DNA from: Rhodosorus marinus
Lineage: Eukaryota; Rhodophyta; Stylonematophyceae; Stylonematales; Stylonemataceae
NCBI GenBank assembly: GCA_029953675.1
Contig: JAMWBK010000007.1
Span: 1,240,001-1,304,000 of the forward strand
DNA: 64,000 bases
Reading direction: 5' to 3'
Under the pieces are notes generated by a model. It saw only the letters and a program-made list of their open reading frames with translations. It did no database searches and had not been told where the DNA came from. Below, piece by piece: positions 31,466 through 42,574 of the stretch. Made by a program: the position numbers and the translations under genes. Numbering within the stretch: the first letter of the stretch is position 1; each line of letters opens with the position of its first letter.

Positions 31466-32461
31466 GAGGCTAGCGCCCCGGCACCATGATTTCCCGACTC
31501 CACCGACTGCTTGGCTGCTTCGTTCGAAATGTCTGATTTTTGTATTTAGGAGGTGACGAATTTTCTCAATCAGCTGAAAAAAATTGATGTAATGCTTCAA
31601 TGTTTTGTGTAGAATTTATTGTTGTCAAGGGTTTAGGAAGAGTTAGCGAATCTAGGCGCAGGACCAGGGTAACACTTTTCTCTGCTCTTCGGGCCCGGCC
31701 TTGACTGAGAATCAACACGATTAGAAGCTTTGTAAGGAAAGAACTCAAAACTAGGTCAGTGCATTGTTGACATTCAGGTACTGGACGCTCATCAATCCGT
31801 TCACTTCGTGCATTTCGGTTTTCAGACCGTGTCTGATTCATTGAGCTTGGCGGATTTCATATAGGAAAACTCAGAGTTTGCTGAGAATCTACACAAGATG
31901 AACGGCTGTCCTCGGGGTCGTCCGTCACTGGCCGGCATTCGTCAAAATATTGCTGAAGGATGGTTCTCCAATTGGGTGGAGGCCGGTGGAGGACTACGAA
32001 AGGGACCTGCAGTACATTCGAATAGATGCAAATGGACGCTCTAGGAAGAAAGTCGTAGGGAGGATATTCAATCACGAGAACACCGCCGCACGTCATATGC
32101 CGGGTCAAACGTCGATCATTTACCTGCGCACGTTTCCTACCTGGTTTCCTATCTTGCCCTGTCCTACCAGTCAAATGAGGCGAACAAAAATGAAGCATCG
32201 GTCTGGATCCACATTCATGGTCAAGGGTAACTTGAGAAGATCGTTGAATGATGCGGCGGTGATTGTCTCAACCGATCGTTGAAACCACTATAACATGAAT
32301 CTATTGGGATTCATGACTCCACAATCCAATGGATCTCCAGCAAATTTGAACAACGGACGCTGAGGTTAAGGTTGAACAGACACTTCCGTCCGATAAAAAG
32401 AAGCGTCCGATGACGTCCGATAGTACGAGAAAAAGTTCTTCCGACCTGTAATTATGAAATG
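31466..32461. other. Spacer, no gene supported
   Basis: Overlapping open frames on both strands (31857-32198 minus, 31950-32282 plus) have no family signature; neither is favoured. No repeat recognised. Confidence 0.4.
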
Positions 32462-32630
32462 AATGAATTTGTTTAATCGGAGCTGAAAGAAAAAACCCCG
32501 AGGGGAAAAAAATGACTAAGCGCGGCGAAGATCGCGCGCCTCCAACATCAAAGCAGCGTTCATACGCCACAGCAAGAAACTCAAAAGGGTAAACTACGAC
32601 GGCCAACGGGCAGGGCGTTCGCCGAACAAT
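32462..32630 (-). mobile_element. RLE-B 3' end, diverged
   Basis: Minus-strand B 3' end with tail (ATTC)2-3, CCCCGAGGGG hairpin and the coding end through CAGGGCGTTCGCC. Confidence 0.85.
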
Positions 32631-33179
32631 TCTCGAAGCGAGGAGAACAAATTATGAAATAGTGTCATATGGAGAAGTGATTTTGACCCCCCAAATTGAT
32701 TTATTGCTGGACTGGTTTTTACTAGCTAGCGTTGATTGAATATCGGACCCTTTATCCGACCGTTTTCCGGACTTGCAGTTGGAGATGGGGTGATGTTCTT
32801 AGCGAATTTTGTTGGGTGCATGAGTACATGCATGTCCAGCCGGTGCTGTGGAGGACTAACCAATTTTCAACCAGATACAGGTAAATTTATACATTTTCAA
32901 TAATAATCTGTAAATAGTCTGCAAACTTTATCTCACTCCTACTCGGGTTCCACATGGCCGAGACCGTGGATAGAGAGTCAAACGCCGGTTTTCCAAATAA
33001 ATAATCATATCCATCCATCCCGGGTCAATTGGGAGATTTTTGCCACAACGCAGCGCAATGAATTGTCTGGTACCCTTGGTACTTAGCGTTTTGGCCTGTG
33101 GACTCCATTAGTTCCCGTTTACTCGGCATCACCCTTCCTGATTGGAGGGGTATAAGGAAAGAGGTAAACGCAAACACTT
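32631..33179. other. AT-rich spacer with a dispersed motif
   Basis: GCTAGCGTTGATTGAATATCGGACC (given here as 32715-32739 in position) recurs in diverged form near 43406-43430, and ATATCGGACC again near 42852. It may be an unclassified repeat. No gene seen. Confidence 0.35.
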
Positions 33180-33352
33180 GGTTCCCGTGGCTTGCGAACG
33201 CCCCGAACGTCTGCCCTCGTTGTTTTACCTGTTTCAGATTCCTGCCGATACGAACGCTGCTTTGATGTTGGAGGGGCGTGATCTTCGCCTCTGTATCAGT
33301 TGTCCTTTTTCCCTCCCCCGGAGTATGTTTTTTTTCAACCTTCGCGTAAACC
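33180..33352 (+). mobile_element. RLE-B 3' end relic
   Basis: Diverged match to the last 40 codons and the 3' UTR of family B (GAACGCCCCGAACGTCTGCC, GATGTTGGAGG). Confidence 0.7.
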
Positions 33353-33414
33353 CTATGCATTCCACAAATAGAGTTGGAGAGCCCGGAAGGGCTTCTTCGA
33401 CACATCCTGCGGGA

Positions 33415-33755
33415 GAGCGCCGGTTTACCGCTGCCAGTACGACTTGTCGCGAAGAGTTGATATATGCAGGGGCTTTGTCTTCCCCAGGCATTCGTATTCG
33501 GCTCGCTCATCGCCTAGTACCTTTGGTCATTGAGTGGCCAACGGAATCCGTCTTTGGGTTTATGGATTCCGTTGGTTCTCTTTGGCTGCGGGAGTTGGCC
33601 GCGAACGCCCTGACCGTCTCTCCTCGTTGTTTACTGGTTTAAGTTTCGTGCTGTGGCGTATGAACGCTGTTTGCTGTTGAAGGCGCGCGATCTTCGATGC
33701 GCGTAGTCTTGTTTTTTCCGCTTGGGGTTTGTCTTTCAGTCTCCAATTAAACAAA
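33415..33755 (+). mobile_element. RLE-B 3' end, diverged
   Basis: Longer B fragment from GGGAGAGCGCCGG through the 3' UTR, followed by an expanded ATTC/GTTC tail to about 33790. Frame broken. Confidence 0.85.
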
Positions 33756-33854
33756 TTCATTCATTCGTTGAACAAATTCAATCGTTCATTGCAGTTCATT
33801 GCGGAATTTGTTTAGTGAGGAATCGATTGGCTAATTATTTTGCTCAAGCGAACG

Positions 33855-33930
33855 AACGAATGGTTTAATCGGAGGCTGAAAAAAAAACCCCGAGGGGAAA
33901 AAAAGACTAAGCGCGGCGAAGTACTCGCGT
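33855..33930 (-). mobile_element. RLE-B tail fragment
   Basis: Minus-strand 3' UTR with (GTTC)n tail; it stops after GAAGTACTCGCG, so the inserted piece is only about 75 bp. Confidence 0.85.
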
Positions 33931-34489
33931 TTTAAATCTTTGCAAGCAGTGCAAAGAAAGAATAGATTGGAGAATTTTTTTTTTGGCCTCGCACTGCAAT
34001 GAAGATTTCTCGAAACATTTAGCTTTCAAACTCCGGTAGAGCTGGAAATTTTGAAGGTAAAACAGGAGCTGAGGATACTCATTTATGTGGACAGTCGAAC
34101 AGGAAAAAAAAAAACACCTAAACCATTCGTTCGTATCACCAAGCAGGAGGAGGGAAAAAGAACCGGCGGCAGGTCCACCAAGGTAGCTAACCAATGACAT
34201 AACAAATGAATCACGAAAAACTTCAGGGCGAAATGGACTTTGCAAATTAAAATTGTTGTCTTGGGGATACAACCTCGAAGGAGAGAGGGTTTATATATAT
34301 ACACAATTGGGAGCTCACTTGTATACGCAGGGAGGGTTTAGTGTCACGAACTGGCCAGGATAGCTGAAGTTTTGTTGGCAACCGTAGTCAACGGGAGGAA
34401 GCGCATCGACTAATTAAGAGGAAGGGAAATTTTTTTTCCATCACCCTTAGAGGAGAGAAGGAGAATACGCGGATTTTGGTTAGTTAATC
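33931..34489. other. Upstream region of the acidic/basic secreted protein
   Basis: AT-rich with no gene. Contains a run of eight alternating TA steps (34292-34301) that probably is the TATA box of the next gene. Confidence 0.4.
34292..34301 (+). promoter_or_regulatory. TATA box
   Basis: TATATATATA about 190 bp upstream of the start at 34490, in the correct orientation. Assigned by position and sequence only. Confidence 0.45.
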
Positions 34490-35011
34490 ATGAGAAGACT
34501 GTCAGTGGCTTTCTTGGCCTTGACTATGCTCGTCGCAGCGGTCAAGGCTGACGAAATTGATTGCGACGACTACCCGATGGTGATGTGCAATGACAGAGCG
34601 TTCAGGAAGTTATGTTCGGTATACTGCCGGAGGCCCTGTGTAGACAAAGGATGGTGTAGTAAACGCTTTGGTAGAGAAGATGACGATGATATAGAGAGAA
34701 GGTGCAAAAGAAGTTCAAGCTTTGCGCGCAGTTGTCCCTATATGTGTGATCTTTGTCAAAGTGAGGACGAAGATGAGAACGACGATGACGACGACGATGA
34801 CACTGACGACGATGATGATGAAGACACTGAAGATGATGAAGATGATACGAACGATGACGACGATGGTGATGAAGACACTGAAGATGATACTGACGATGAC
34901 GACCGTGAAAACAATGGTTACCGCAGGGAACGCCGTTGCCGCAGGAGGTGCAACAGGTGCAGAAGGAACAGGCGACCGAGGAGGTGCAGGTCGATCTGCA
35001 GACGTTGCTGA
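34490..35011 (+). CDS. Secreted protein: Cys domain, acidic run, Arg/Cys-rich tail
   Basis: An intronless frame of 173 aa starting at the ATG at 34490. Residues 1-20 (MRRLSVAFLALTMLVAAVKA) are a signal peptide. Residues 21-88 carry ten cysteines with spacing partly like ShK-type domains (ending CKRSSSFARSCPYMCDLC). Residues about 89-140 are almost entirely Asp, Glu and Thr, in irregular DDDD/TEDD repeats. The last 30 residues are the opposite: rich in Arg with seven cysteines, ending CRSICRRC. The acidic and basic parts could neutralise one another inside the secretory pathway or bind different partners outside. Such an order is seen in precursors of cationic peptides and in biomineral proteins; which applies here is unknown. 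No dibasic-independent cleavage site can be assigned because the tail itself is so basic. Confidence 0.8.
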   Translation: MRRLSVAFLALTMLVAAVKADEIDCDDYPMVMCNDRAFRKLCSVYCRRPCVDKGWCSKRFGREDDDDIERRCKRSSSFARSCPYMCDLCQSEDEDENDDDDDDDTDDDDDEDTEDDEDDTNDDDDGDEDTEDDTDDDDRENNGYRRERRCRRRCNRCRRNRRPRRCRSICRRC

Positions 35012-35248
35012 TAGGGTCGCGACGTCGACGACAACTATGAGGACGGGGATGATTAGGTCTACACCTCACACCTAGTTTCCATGGACAGAACAAGCTCCAC
35101 AATGAGTTGCACCCTCAGCAGATTTTTCTTTTTCCCCCTCGGTGCATTCTTAAGTCTCCCGATGACCAAATTCATTTAGCTAATCTCCCTAAGCCTTCCC
35201 CCGAGTACAGGTACGCAGTTCATATTCAAGTCTATCGTTAAGTACCGA

Positions 35249-35254
35249 AATAAA
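35249..35254 (+). terminator. Probable polyadenylation signal
   Basis: AATAAA about 240 nt after the stop of the gene at 34490-35011 and before the next retrotransposon fragment. Confidence 0.35.
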
Positions 35255-35436
35255 ACCCAGCTTTTGTCTGGACTGGTTTTGGCCTCTGCCTCTTCACTCA
35301 TTCCATTTTCATGGAGCAAAATTGCACGTGACAACTTGACTTCGCACGGCAATCATCTAAAACTCCTGTCGAATTTATCGAGATGGGCGTATTCTGCTCA
35401 CTCAGCACCAAGGTTTGCAAGGTATGCTGTACCTTG

Positions 35437-35855
35437 AACGCATATGTTGACCTCGCGATTACATGCCCTGTGGCAAGCGCCCATCTAACGGCTGCCGCCC
35501 GTCGCCGGGGAGCAGCTGCTTCGGCCCTTCGCCGCGTGAAGGAACGACGGTATGCTGAGAGTATGGCCAGCCTGCCTCGCGCTGAGGGTCGCTCCCACCG
35601 GTTCCAGCCTTTCATTGTGGAAAAGCTTTGGTCACGTGAAGAAGGCGGGTTTGGAGTGGTTGCGGAAATGTTTCACTGAGCATCCTGTTGAATACTTGGA
35701 ATTTTTGCGGCGTTTAAGTGTCTCTCTGTTGCGATATTCGAGCAGCATGCTTGCCGAGGCGCGCCATCGGCACCTGGGTTTGCACGCTTCCCTACCTAGT
35801 TCTTAGTTGCTTTTAACGGTTTGCGAAGCGCTGTAGGCTATGCTAATAAAGCCAG
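35437..35855 (+). mobile_element. RLE-A 3' end, 5'-truncated
   Basis: From the endonuclease Asp region (YVDLAIT) to the tail GGCTATGCTAATAAAGCC. Two reading frames are needed because of a one-base change near 35625. Nearly identical to 36535-36935. A small inverted repeat (35418-35436) abuts its 5' end. Confidence 0.9.
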
Positions 35856-36028
35856 GAAGCTGTACTGTTCCTATGAGCGCTCCAGATGAACAGGCGGCTT
35901 TTGTATCGAAGGTCGCGAGCACATCGCCCACATTTACGGACACCAAACCGTGAAGTCAGAGACTTAAACCACACACCCACACACTCCAACGCGAATGGAA
36001 CCACCACTGTATTCCCTGCAAGGTTTAG

Positions 36029-36063
36029 AAGGTTTGCAACCGCCTTAGGCTATGCTAATAAAA
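36029..36063 (+). mobile_element. RLE-A tail remnant
   Basis: GGTTTGCAACCGCCTTAGGC followed by TATGCTAATAAAACC matches only the last 35 bp of family A. The next A copy begins at its end. Confidence 0.7.
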
Positions 36064-36935
36064 CCAACACATTGCCGCTCACGCAATCTTGCTCAAATCT
36101 CCCCTCACACCGCCTACCACCGCCGCTCGCCTCCGCGGCATGGGAGGCCATTTATCACGTTTGTGGTTAACGACCCTTCCCGTCATCACTTGGTCACCGT
36201 CTGGATGCCTTCCAGTTTCGCTCTGCCGCACGGATTTACCTGGGTTTGCCACAAGCTCCGTGGCACTCTAATCGGCCGTCTTTCTATCAGGGATGTGAGA
36301 GTCGGATCGGTGCTTGTGGATACCATTTCTTAGGTTCATGTGGACTGTTGCGAGGTCTTCGTACGAGGCGTCACACTCGCTTCAAGTACATTCTCAGCGA
36401 ATGTTTGACTCGGGTAGGGCATACGGTTGAGGTGGAATAGGAACTACCAAGATCGGTCTCGGATAGGGCACCGCCTCGCTGTATCGCAGATCTCCTCGTC
36501 TCCGATGCTGCCGCCAGACGCTCAGCATATGTTGACTTCGCGATTACATGCCCTGTGGCAAGCGCCCATCTCACGGCTGACGCCCGCCGCCGGGGAGCAG
36601 CTGCTTCGGCCCTTCGCCGCGTGAAGGAACGACGGTATGCTGAGAGTATGGCCAGCCTGCCTCGCGCTGAGGGTCGCTCCCACCGGTTCCAGCCTTTCAT
36701 TGTGGAAAAGCTTTGGTTACGTGAAGAAGGCGGGTTTGGAGTGGTTGCGGAAATGTTTCACTGAGCATCCTGTTGAATACTTGGAATTTTTGCGGCGTTT
36801 AAGTGTCTCTCTGTTGCGATATTCGAGCAGCATGCTTGCCGAGGCGCGCCATCGGCACCTGGGTTTGCACGCTTCCCTACCTAGTTCTTAGTTCCTTTTC
36901 ACGGCTTGCGTAGCGCTTTAGGCTATGCTGGTAAA
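36064..36935 (+). mobile_element. RLE-A 3' fragment (left arm of the inverted duplication)
   Basis: Covers the post-RT region, CCHC knuckle (CESRIGACGYHFLGSC), endonuclease and 3' end of family A. Nonsense and frameshift changes are shared with the opposite-strand copy at 37286-38127, so the two come from one damaged source. Ends with two tail repeats (GGTAAAGCCAATAAAGCC). Confidence 0.9.
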
Positions 36936-37144
36936 GCCAATAAAGCCAGACTAAAAACAATTCCACTTGAACGGGAATTGGTGACTAGCGGGAAGCTTTA
37001 TAGGTCAACGGACCGCACCATTTTTTAATAGCTTTCAATTCGTAAACTTGAGGACTTCTTCAACTGGCCACAAATTTCTCTATTAACTTCTTTGTCGAGG
37101 AGATATCTTTGTCCGAGGTCGTCGACCTGGGGCTAGGTGGATTG

Positions 37145-37287
37145 ATGGATTTATTAGCATAGCCTGAACCGCTACGCTGGGAGTGAAATGGAACTAGAGA
37201 CTAGGGGCAAAAGCGTGTAAACCCAGGCGGCGATGGCGCGCCTCGGCGAGCATGCTGTTAGAATGTCGCCACAGAGCGACGCTTAAC
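37145..37287 (-). mobile_element. RLE-A 3' end directly downstream of the long A copy
   Basis: Minus-strand reading from CTTAAGCGTCGCTCTGTGGC (reverse strand) to the tail at 37145. It joins the 3' end of the long copy at 37288 with no spacer. Confidence 0.8.
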
Positions 37288-37309
37288 CGTGAAAAGGAAC
37301 TAAGAACTA

Positions 37310-40296
37310 GGTAGGGAAGCGTGCAAACCCAGGTGCCGATGGCGCGCCTCGGCAAGCATGCTGCTCGAATATCGCAACAGAGAGACACTTAAACGCCGCA
37401 AAAATTCCAAGTATTCAACAGGATGCTCAGTGAAACATTTCCGCAACCACTCCAAACCCGCCTTCTTCACGTGACCAAAGCTTTTCCACAATGAAAGGCT
37501 GGAACCGGTGGGAGCGACCCTCAGCGCGAGGCAGGCTGGCCATACTCTCAGCATACCGTCGTTCCTTCACGCGGCGAAGGGCCGAAGCAGCTGCTCCCCG
37601 GCGGCGGGCGTCAGCCGTGAGATGGGCGCTTGCCACAGGGCATGTAATCGCGAAGTCAACATATGCTGAGCGTCTGGCGGCAGCACCGGAGACGAGGAGA
37701 TCTGCGATACAGCGAGGCGGTGCCCTATCCGAGACCGATCTGGGTAGTTCCTATTCCACCTCAACCGTATGCCCTACCCGAGTCAAACATTCGCTGAGAA
37801 TGTACTTGAAGCGAGTGTGACGCCTCGTACGAAGACCTCGCAACAGTCCACATGAACCTAAGAAATGGTATCCACAAGCACCGATCCGACTCTCACATCC
37901 CTGATAGAAAGACGGCCGATTAGAGTGCCACGGAGCTTGTGGCAAACCCAGGTAAATCCGTGCGGCAGAGCGAAACTGGAAGGCATCCAGACGGTGACCA
38001 AGTGATGACGGGAAGGGTCGTTAACCACAAACGTGATAAATGGCCTCCCATGCCGCGGAGGCGAGCGGCGGTGGTAGGCGGTGTGAGGGGAGATTTGAGC
38101 AAGATTGCGTGAGCGGCACTGTGTTGGCCCCAGGTGAGGCTATGATGAATCACATCAGTGCGCGAGCTCCACATCGGCTCAGACCCGGGTAATCGGCAAC
38201 CGGTGACCCGGGGCTAGCTCCCATCTCGTCGGCAAGTACTCTGTCGATGGGAGAGTCCTCGAGCGCCACAGTTCGTCCCCATAACACTTCCTTCCAGGAG
38301 CGAAATCTAGATCGGCTCTCGTCCGGCACGGCGTTGCACTTACTGAACGCCTGTTAGAGCGCATCATAGATGCTCAAAAGCGGTGGCGGAAGGATCACGG
38401 GGTCTTCCCTAGTCAGTGCTCTAGCCAAAAGGCAAGCACTTCGCATCCGAAAACTCACCAAGGTGCGAAGCGCGGTAGCCCAGGAGGCGACCGCCGCAGC
38501 CGAGCATACGAGTCCACGGTCGGCCACTCCAAATCCGCCTAATCGTAAGGTGGGGCAATCTGGCCACGAATTAGGTCCCTGTCAGGAGCCGCTTCCACAT
38601 CCAGGGGTTCATCCAAGAGCGTTCCCCAGTGCTTCAGCGTCACCTCGTCCCCTTTGGCTGCCATCCACGGGCCGCAGTGCGGTGGAAGGCTTCGCAGCCA
38701 GTAATTCAGTCGGGGGCCGGCACAGAGCAGGCAAACCGATTGGAGCATGCTGTCCGGTAGGCGCTCAATGGCGTGGGTGAGCTGCTTATGGCTTGCTAAA
38801 ACTCGTTCGCAAGAGTCTTGGACAAAGTTGTCACTCCCCAAACCGACGCCATGGTGCTCGAGCCCGCACGTACACCAAAGGCTCGGAGACTAGGTGACAG
38901 GGAGCCCCTCGAAACTTCACGCGGGCCGAGAAAACGGCATTTTTCGGGCTCCACGGTTAGACCTACTCCACGTGCGATTGCTTCGATCTGGGTCAATCCC
39001 CGAGCCAAGTTCTCAGGGATGCCCAGCAACGTCACGTCGTCATGGTATGCACAGATGCAAAGCTTCGGCGCCTCAGCCACCAGTCGCTGGAGCACGAGCT
39101 GCAAGGCACAGGCGTGAAGTACAGGCCCACAAGGATCACCCTGTTGAACGCCAGTACTTGCTGCAAAAACAGAACCCTGCGTTGTCAAATAAGGGAGGCT
39201 CCCCCCTCCGTAAATACCGGATAGGAACGGCCACGCCTCCGTGAATACCCTTCGAATCACCTCCAAAGCATGCGTCCGCGAGACGCTGTTGAACGCGCTA
39301 CGGAAGGCAACCACCAAAACGCCCCAATCCGGCCTACTGGCTCGCTCGAGCTCGATCGCATGAGTGATCAGTTCGCAACTCCTGGAAAATCCCACCCCTA
39401 CCTGCCAAGTCGCCATAAAGGCGGTGACTCGCTGGCGTAGGCGCTGGCATAGCCACCTCCCGGCGAGCTTCCGTAGACTCTCGACCATGCCGATCGGCCG
39501 GAGACGCGGGTGAGCCGTCTCGTGGTCGGGTTTCGTTAGCAAGCAAAGCTGTGCCCGTCGCAGATGGTCCCAAGGGGCAGACGCACCCCCGGCACCCTGG
39601 AACAGCGTATTCAGGATCTTCACCAGTGCGCTCTGGCCAGGTTTGCTCAAGGCCTGCATTAATAATTCCGTTCGTAGCCCAGAGTGTCCAGGGCAGCGTC
39701 CGCGCCGGGAGGTCCGGAGCAAATCCTCCAGATCAGACTCACGGAGCGTCCAGTCGATGCGGAACCTGGCCAACTCTGGACGGTCTAAAAATGCCTCGAA
39801 TTCGGGCAGCAAGTCCACACCGGACGAGGGGAACATCGCCGACACAGTCTGGTCGAGGCTCTCGTCGATGGGGGAGGACAGGCACCTGGCCCTCCAAGTC
39901 CCGTGCCGCTCGACTCAGGTCGCCAACCTCCGCCAATTTCTGCACTCGAGTCGTCCTAGGCGAGGCTGTCCCGGCACGAGTCCTCCGGCCGGATGCCTCG
40001 GATGAGGCCAAGTAGCTCTGCTGCAACACCTCAAATTCCACCTTCAGGAACATGGCCAGTCGTTATCGGACGCGCCATCTGCGCTCCGATGTGTGAGTGG
40101 GTGCCAGAATCAGGCGAGGCATGACCCTCCAAAATTCCCACATAGCGACGTCCCGTTGATTACGCGCCAGACTCTGGAAAATAAAATCCAGGATTGTCCC
40201 AGCCATGGAGAGCTCTGCCCGAGGGAGGACAAGAGGCGGAATCCTTCCCCGGAGAGGTAGGGAGCCTGCTTCCAAAGAAATCCATCGCAGGTCCAT
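37310..40296 (-). pseudogene. RLE-A II ORF2: RT plus CCHC and endonuclease (decayed)
   Basis: ATG at 40296. RT is readable at 39845-38796: IGMVESLRKLAGRWLCQRL, VVAFRSAFNSVSR (motif A with Ala where the Asp should be), GVQQGDPCGP and AYHDDVTLLG. The loss of the motif A Asp would inactivate the enzyme. Several frameshifts follow; the CCHC and endonuclease readings are at 37945-37567. The copy is dead. Confidence 0.85.
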
Positions 40297-40297
40297 T

Positions 40298-40315
40298 GGC
40301 TGCGACCTCGCAGCC
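40298..40315 (-). promoter_or_regulatory. Hairpin between ORF1 stop and ORF2 start (A copy II)
   Basis: GGCTGCGAGGTCGCAGCC on the minus strand folds into an 8-bp stem with a 2-nt loop, one nucleotide before the ORF2 ATG. It is identical in the A copy at 57188-57205, with the same 31-nt stop-to-start spacing. Confidence 0.7.
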
Positions 40316-40327
40316 GTGCCCGGGGAG

Positions 40328-41712
40328 CTAATCGTGCTTCTCCCCCTTAGACCCGGGGGAGTCGGTCCTCGCGCGCTTGCCTCCTAACCTCACCAAACTG
40401 GTCAACCGGCCACTCCGCGAGGCTCGCGGGATGGCTCCCCGGGATTCAACAAAGTATTAGGGGCTTTCTCGACCGACATGCCCTCCGGCTCCCCTCCTCG
40501 CCACTCGCACTGGAAGTGGTGCTTGGAGCGAAGCCCTCTAATACTCCCAAACTCCGTAGCTCTGCCTTGTGACTTGAGGTCAGCACAAGGTGCCTCTCCC
40601 GGTCTAAAAAGGTAGAGGCGGCAGCGCGCAGATGGCGTGGACCCGACGCAAAACGCTCCAAAAGTATCCGCTCCATGCATGAATGCGAAGACAATGGATG
40701 GGTGCAGCTTTCACACTGGTCTCGTGCTCAGATAGCCCTGCTGTTTCTCCGGCAGAGAGGAAAGTGCCCGAAAAACGGTCGAACCCGAAATGCAATACGA
40801 CCTGGGGTTGAGAACGCAGCCAGCGGGCGTTCTCAGGCCACTGCTCGTTAGGCTTCTCCAGAAGGGCCTGCAGGTACGTGGCCGCGGTTGCAGTTACCAC
40901 GAAGAGGACATCGCGACCCTCTTAATTTGCTAAGATGAAGCCTTCGCGGCTACACCCCAAAGGTTCCGCAAAAGTATCCAGAAAATCTCGTATGGACGGG
41001 ACCTGGCCCCGTGTAGTCAGGGGGGACGTTGCCCACCCAGAGGAATTGCAAAGTAGTCGCCGGAGGTCCGCCCTGCTGCTCGCGAGAGGGCAGAAATCTT
41101 AGCATAGCCGCCGTCCGTGCGGGTGTGGTACCTTTCCGCAAAAACTGAGACGTAAGACGGTGCCCCCTTGGGACCACCGCGTGCCCCCGCCTTGGCCTGG
41201 AACTGTCGCACACCTGAGGGCTGGCCCAGGACGGGAAAGTCCGCTCCAACTGAGGGAACATTCGAAGGATTAGGCAGCTCTGCACACCTCTCCGAAGAGG
41301 CGCCAGGCGCGGAACCACCCTTGTCACCTCCAGATCCAGGAGCTGCGCTCGCCTGTCCCGGGACAGGTTGTTGATTGACCTGGGGAAGTTGACTGTCTTC
41401 CGCCAACTTGGCCACCCGGTTGGAATTCAAATTATCACCCGAATTTGAATTTTGCCTCGCCAGGAGACCCGATTCCAGCCCCCCTAGCTTCTGGGTGAGC
41501 TGAGGAATGACACCTCGACCGCCCGCGGTCGTAATCAGGCTTGTTACAGCAGAGAGCAGGGCACGCACTTGCGTACCAGAGGCGCCCTGTAACTCCACCT
41601 GCGTGGAGAAAGGGCCCGCGCGAAGAGACACTCTGTGTCCACCCTCAGTAGACACCTCCGCCCGTGGGATCTCCGGACCCTCAGGAGTGGAGCGCGGAGG
41701 GACCCCGGCCAT
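40328..41712 (-). pseudogene. RLE-A II ORF1 (decayed)
   Basis: Starts at ATG 41712 (Met-Ala-Gly-Val-Pro-Pro). The first 190 codons are open and include LQGASGTQVRALLSAVTSLI and QLTQKLGGLESGLLAR. A frame change near 41070-41130 leads into GTTPARTAAMLRFLPSRE and LQFLWVGNVPPDYT. Further breaks follow before the stop at 40328. The conserved C-terminal half (FLWVxNVxPxT, then a DxR/SGYF segment) is shared with RLE-B. No CCHC knuckle is visible. The stop lies 31 nt before the ORF2 ATG. Confidence 0.75.
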
Positions 41713-41990
41713 CACGGAAGAATGTGTTGAACAGGAGTTTCACGAAGGAACCCGACCAAAAAAAAACACCGCACAAACCAGCGCCTCAGACAGAAAACCC
41801 GGATCGAACACGCCCAAAGGGGGAGAATCCCCGACAACCAACCACGAAACCCGAAAAAGCGGGGGAAAAGACAGCGAGAGGATGCGCCTGTAACGACTAA
41901 CACTCTCGGACCCGAACACGACTCCAACCGCAACCGTAAACCAACTCAAACCCCAAAGAAAACGAAAAACTACGTTTATTCAGAGATATT

Positions 41991-42490
41991 TGCCTTAACT
42001 GGGCTTTACTTTATTAGCATACTAGTGGCTTTACTGGCTCTATTAGCAGTGGCTTTACTAGCATAGCCTGAAGCGCTACGCAAGGCGTGAAAAGGAACTA
42101 AGAACTAGGGAGGGAAGTGTGCAAACCCAGGCGCCGATGGCGCGCCTCGGCAAGGATGCTGCTAGAATATCGCCACAGGGTGGCACTCAAACGCCGTAAA
42201 AGCACCAAGTACTGAGTAGGATGCTCAGCGAAACATTTCCGCAACCACTCTAAACCCGACTTATCCACATGACCAAAGCTTTCCACAATGAAAGGCTGGA
42301 ACCGGTGGGAGCGACCCTCGGCGTAGTAGTAGACTGGCCATGCTCTCAGCATACCGTCGTTCCTTCACTCGTCGAAGAGCCGAAGCGGCTGCCCCTCGGC
42401 GGCGGGCGGCAGCCGTGAGGTGGGCGCTCGCCATAGGGCATGTAATCGCGAGGTCAACATATGCTGAGCGTCGGGCGGCAACTTGGCAAA
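41991..42490 (-). mobile_element. RLE-A 3' end with expanded tail
   Basis: 5'-truncated at the endonuclease (joined to unrelated DNA near 42490). The coding end is nearly intact. The tail (42060-41995) holds several degenerate copies of GCTAATAAAGCCA. Copy II starts right after this tail. Confidence 0.88.
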
Positions 42491-42574
42491 CCCCTGGAGA
42501 CAATCTATCTGGGACACTCTGTTTAGGAATAACTTCGAGCAGGTTTTTACTCAGACGCACGTGTTTGTTCCAAA

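Larger units (their letters stand above)
36064..38127. repeat. Large inverted duplication, arms about 840 bp
   Basis: Every landmark in 36064-36905 recurs on the other strand in 37286-38127 at mirror positions summing to 74191 (for example 36271 with 37920, 36637 with 37554, 36891 with 37300). No indels separate the arms and only a few substitutions are visible. The 380-bp loop holds a separate A fragment and about 180 bp of unique DNA. The right arm runs on into a longer A copy. Confidence 0.95.
37288..41990 (-). mobile_element. RLE-A copy II, near full length, decayed
   Basis: A non-LTR retrotransposon of about 4.7 kb with 5' UTR (about 41990-41713), ORF1 and ORF2. It aligns over its whole length with the copy at 54.07-58.7 kb. 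Its 5' end follows the tail of another A copy on the same strand. ORF1 and ORF2 are broken by several frameshifts and stops, listed separately. It has no poly(A); the 3' end is the family tail. Non-LTR elements of this kind are copied by target-primed reverse transcription. Confidence 0.9.

Noticed and set aside
31857-32282. Overlapping frames on both strands
   Set aside because: Neither has a signature; the overlap suggests chance openness.
41168-41900. Plus-strand frames opposite RLE-A ORF1
   Set aside because: They are antisense to a recognisable retrotransposon ORF and have no features of their own.
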